Shown here: piece by piece, positions 61,491-64,000 of the stretch | Layout of the letters: each line of letters starts with the position of its first letter | Numbering within the stretch: position 1 is the stretch's first letter | Origin: Patella vulgata | Lineage: Eukaryota > Mollusca > Gastropoda > Patellidae | Assembly: GCF_932274485.2 (NCBI RefSeq) | Contig: NC_065883.2 | Span: forward strand, 77,682,059-77,746,058 | Direction: 5' to 3' | DNA length: 64,000 nucleotides | Notes under the pieces: generated by a model | Database searches by the model: none | What the model saw: only the letters and a program-made list of their open reading frames with translations | What the model was told of the DNA's origin: nothing | Made by a program: the position numbers and the translations under genes

Positions 61491-61504
61491 TGTGCTTTAT
61501 TGTA

Positions 61505-61775
61505 AATGGGGTTCAACTCCGATTAGACTGATGAAGTCGGGCATACGCCATAGAGTTTGCTATAAGAGACATTTCCCCCGGACAGCGGCGCTACGGCCTA
61601 CTCTAAAATCGACATTAAAAGGACATTTATGGTCCGATACGAACGACTACACGCGTCCGAACTGACAAAAGGAACGCATAACACAAAACCCCGAGGAACG
61701 TTCACGACCAACACCGGGATTGAACCCGGATTTGCATCCACCAGTCAAGTTGATCTACGGTTGAACCTTTTCACG
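61505..61775 (-). mobile_element. SINE-A divergent subfamily
   Basis: Same subfamily as 50,287-50,585: CCGGACAGCGGCGCTACGGC, GTCCGATACGAACGACTACA, and box B in reverse as GGGATTGAACCCGG. Confidence 0.75.
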
Positions 61776-61838
61776 TGAGATATCTTTATGAATTAACAAA
61801 ATTTTCTTTATAATTTTATTTTCGTTTCTATTAAATTA

Positions 61839-62190
61839 GCAGAAGTAACCCTTGGCAACGCCGTATTGAATAGCACAATGATAATTAAAGTTTTATTACC
61901 AACCCTTTATCAATATTGAGTTGTAAAGTAGAAGTACCCCGTGACAACCCAGTATTAATAACACAATGATAATTTAAATTTTATTGCCAACCCTTTCACA
62001 ATATTTGAAAGAAATATCCCCACACGAGGTGTTAATCTGTTTTCGTTTTCTATTCCAATTCAATAAAACATAATGTAGAAATGTCCTGGCTTTTATTCAA
62101 TAGTTACAATTTATTCATTTATTTTAAATATTACAGTTCAAGAGATCAAAACATTTCGCCTTTACAAATTCACCAACGCACGTAGACCTA
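61839..62190 (+). repeat. dispersed block X, copy 3, partly doubled
   Basis: GCAGAAGTAACCCTTGGCAA; the first about 80 bp are repeated from 61,928. Ends at CACGTAGACCTAC. Confidence 0.75.
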
Positions 62191-62660
62191 CTGTGTGAAC
62201 CGTGGTAAATAATAAACGGATTTCTTCGATTATGAACAAACTACTATACTTTGGTTATTATAAACTTACCTGTGTGTTTGAAATTACCTCCGGTTATATA
62301 AAATCCATTGTACAACTATATGTCCTAGCGAATAAAAAAGTTCTCTCTTGTAAAATTGAACTCCTCGCAAACTTTGACACCGAGAAATAACCAAAAATGG
62401 AAGCTAATTACGTCACTTATCGGGATATATCATTTCGTATAGGGGGGTCAAAGCAAGGCTTGTCTGTCGTAACGGTTGTGTATGAATCAGCTATTCCTCT
62501 CGGAACCCAGTAATGAGTTTGGGCGTTTAAAAACATAAATACGCCCGTAGTCCGGTATTTTGTTTCCCTCTTGTATTATAATTATTTGGTTAGAGAGTTT
62601 GGTGGGATTATTTCTTTTGAACTATATTTGTTTTACTGACCTTGAATTAATTTCACCCTT
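62191..62660. other. no feature recognised
   Basis: Short frames only, none with a motif. Confidence 0.4.
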
Positions 62661-62681
62661 GAATATTTTTATACGCCCACA

Positions 62682-63780
62682 TTTTCATGTGGACGTATTA
62701 TGCCATCGCCCCTGTCCGTCCGGACGTCTGTCCTTCCGTCCACAATTGTTTGTGGACTCTCTACAGGTCACAATTCTTATCCGATTTTGACGAAACTTGA
62801 AATATAGGTTTAACCCCAAAAGATCTCGGCTGCTTTCGATATTGGCATGTATCGGATCGAAACTTCATGGATTATGGCCCCTGATTTTACGAAAAATCAC
62901 GTTTTTAGCTTGTGGACCCTATAGAGGTCACAATTTTTATCCGATTTTGTTGAAACATTAAATGTAAGTTTATAACCCAAAGATCTCGTTTCCTTTCGAT
63001 ATTCGCGCATATCGGACCGTAACTTCCTGAATTATGGCCCCTGATTGTACGAAAAATCGCGTTTTTAGCTTGTGGACCCTATAGAGGTCATAATTTTTAT
63101 CCGATTTAAAAAAAAGTATTATTATTTCACCGTTACACCCTAAGGAGAGCTGAGTTCGAATTTCGTGAAAATAGACCCAAAATTGACAGACAAAATGGCC
63201 GCCGTTCGTTCTCAAATAGCGTAAAAATATGGTATATATCAAGGTTGTGGAACCTATAGAGGTCACAATTTTTATCTGATTTTGATGAAACTTGAAATGT
63301 AAGTTTATAACCCAAAGATGATCTCGGTTCCTTTCGATATTTGCGCATATGGAACCGTAACTTCCTGAATTATGGCCCCTGATTGTACGAAAAATCGCGT
63401 TTTTAGCTTGTGGACCCTATAGAGGTCATAATTTTTATCCGATTTAAAAAAAACGTATTATTAGATCACCGTTACACCCTAAGGACGACTGAGTTCGAAT
63501 TTCGTGAAAATCGGCCCAAAACTGACGGAAAAAATGGGCGCCCTTCGTTCTCAAATAGCGTAAAATATGGTATATCAAGGCTGTGGACCCTACATAGGTC
63601 ACAATTTTAATCCGATTTTGTTGAAACTTGAAATGTAAGTTTATAACACAAAGATCTCGGTTCCTCTTGATATTTATGCATATCGAATTGTAATTTCCGG
63701 AATTATGACCCTTGATTGTAGGAAAAATCACTTTCTTTTTAGCTTGTTCTCTATCCATCTCTCGAAAATGTGGGCGTATC
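62682..63780 (+). mobile_element. MITE family D, longest copy
   Basis: About 1.1 kb bounded by ATACGCCCACATTTTC and GAAAATGTGGGCGTAT (16-bp perfect terminal inverted repeat). The left end is itself a near-palindrome (ATACGCCCAC..GTGGACGTAT). The interior is two to four diverged tandem units of about 330 bp built on TCCGATTTTGACGAAACTTG, GATCTCGGTTCCTTTCGATA and AAATCGCGTTTTTAGCTTGT. Non-coding. Confidence 0.82.
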
Positions 63781-64000
63781 CTGCCTAGCAGCCGCTGGTT
63801 AATATTTCCTGATGAATTTAAGCAGCCCTGTCAATTAACCTCAGCAATCTGCTGTAGCCGAGGTAAATGCCGATGTATTTTACATTTGCCTAGACAACAT
63901 TAATAGCCGAGGCCATTGAATCATTGAATAGGTATAGGCCTATAACGTTATTTTTTTTTTTATATAAATACCAAAAATTATTACCAACAATTAATCATAC
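63781..64000. other. window end, nothing recognised
   Basis: AT-rich sequence with a T11 run at about 63,951; no repeat or frame that I can support. Confidence 0.4.

Overview
The window looks like animal nuclear DNA, most likely from a mollusc and plausibly a marine gastropod such as a limpet. It is AT-rich and intron-rich, with two spliced host genes of conserved animal type, very many tRNA-derived SINEs, RNase H-bearing LINEs and long minisatellites. The phylum is my inference from repeat style; the sequence itself only establishes an invertebrate-like animal genome.

Layout. 1-2,670: SINE copies and two 15-bp repeat arrays in opposite orientation. 2,775-2,939 (minus): a probable first coding exon of a gene that runs off the left edge, divergent from the next gene. 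3,334-22,252 (plus): a complete 14-exon tubulin-specific chaperone E gene (TBCE, 536 codons), which I could splice in frame from start to stop. 22,253-28,228: intergenic repeats, including a tandem array of tRNA-like SINE heads, (GA)n tracts and a MITE. 28,229-34,883 (plus): a complete 5-exon SLC46-family membrane transporter gene (480 codons). 34,884-64,000: no host gene recognised. This part is layered repeats: MITEs, foldbacks, dispersed blocks repeated two to four times, one LTR-retroelement protease fossil (45.6-46.2 kb), two old LINE tails, and a 5.4-kb LINE (55,798-61,225) with a 12-bp target-site duplication.

How the parts relate. The two host genes have no evident joint pathway: TBCE handles alpha-tubulin folding and SLC46 proteins are membrane solute carriers. 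The interesting layer is how repeats interact with splicing. In TBCE, at least eight of the 26 splice junctions have been copied in tandem together with the exon edge (exons 3, 6, 7, 9, 10, 11, 13, 14). In both genes, sense-oriented SINE copies end immediately upstream of acceptors, so that their pyrimidine-rich tails sit in or beside the polypyrimidine tract. The SINE families and the LINE share a related 3' end, which suggests that the LINE (or a close relative) mobilised the SINEs.

Limits: all calls come from reading by eye. Exon junctions were checked for reading phase and GT-AG ends; repeat boundaries are approximate unless a target-site duplication is given.
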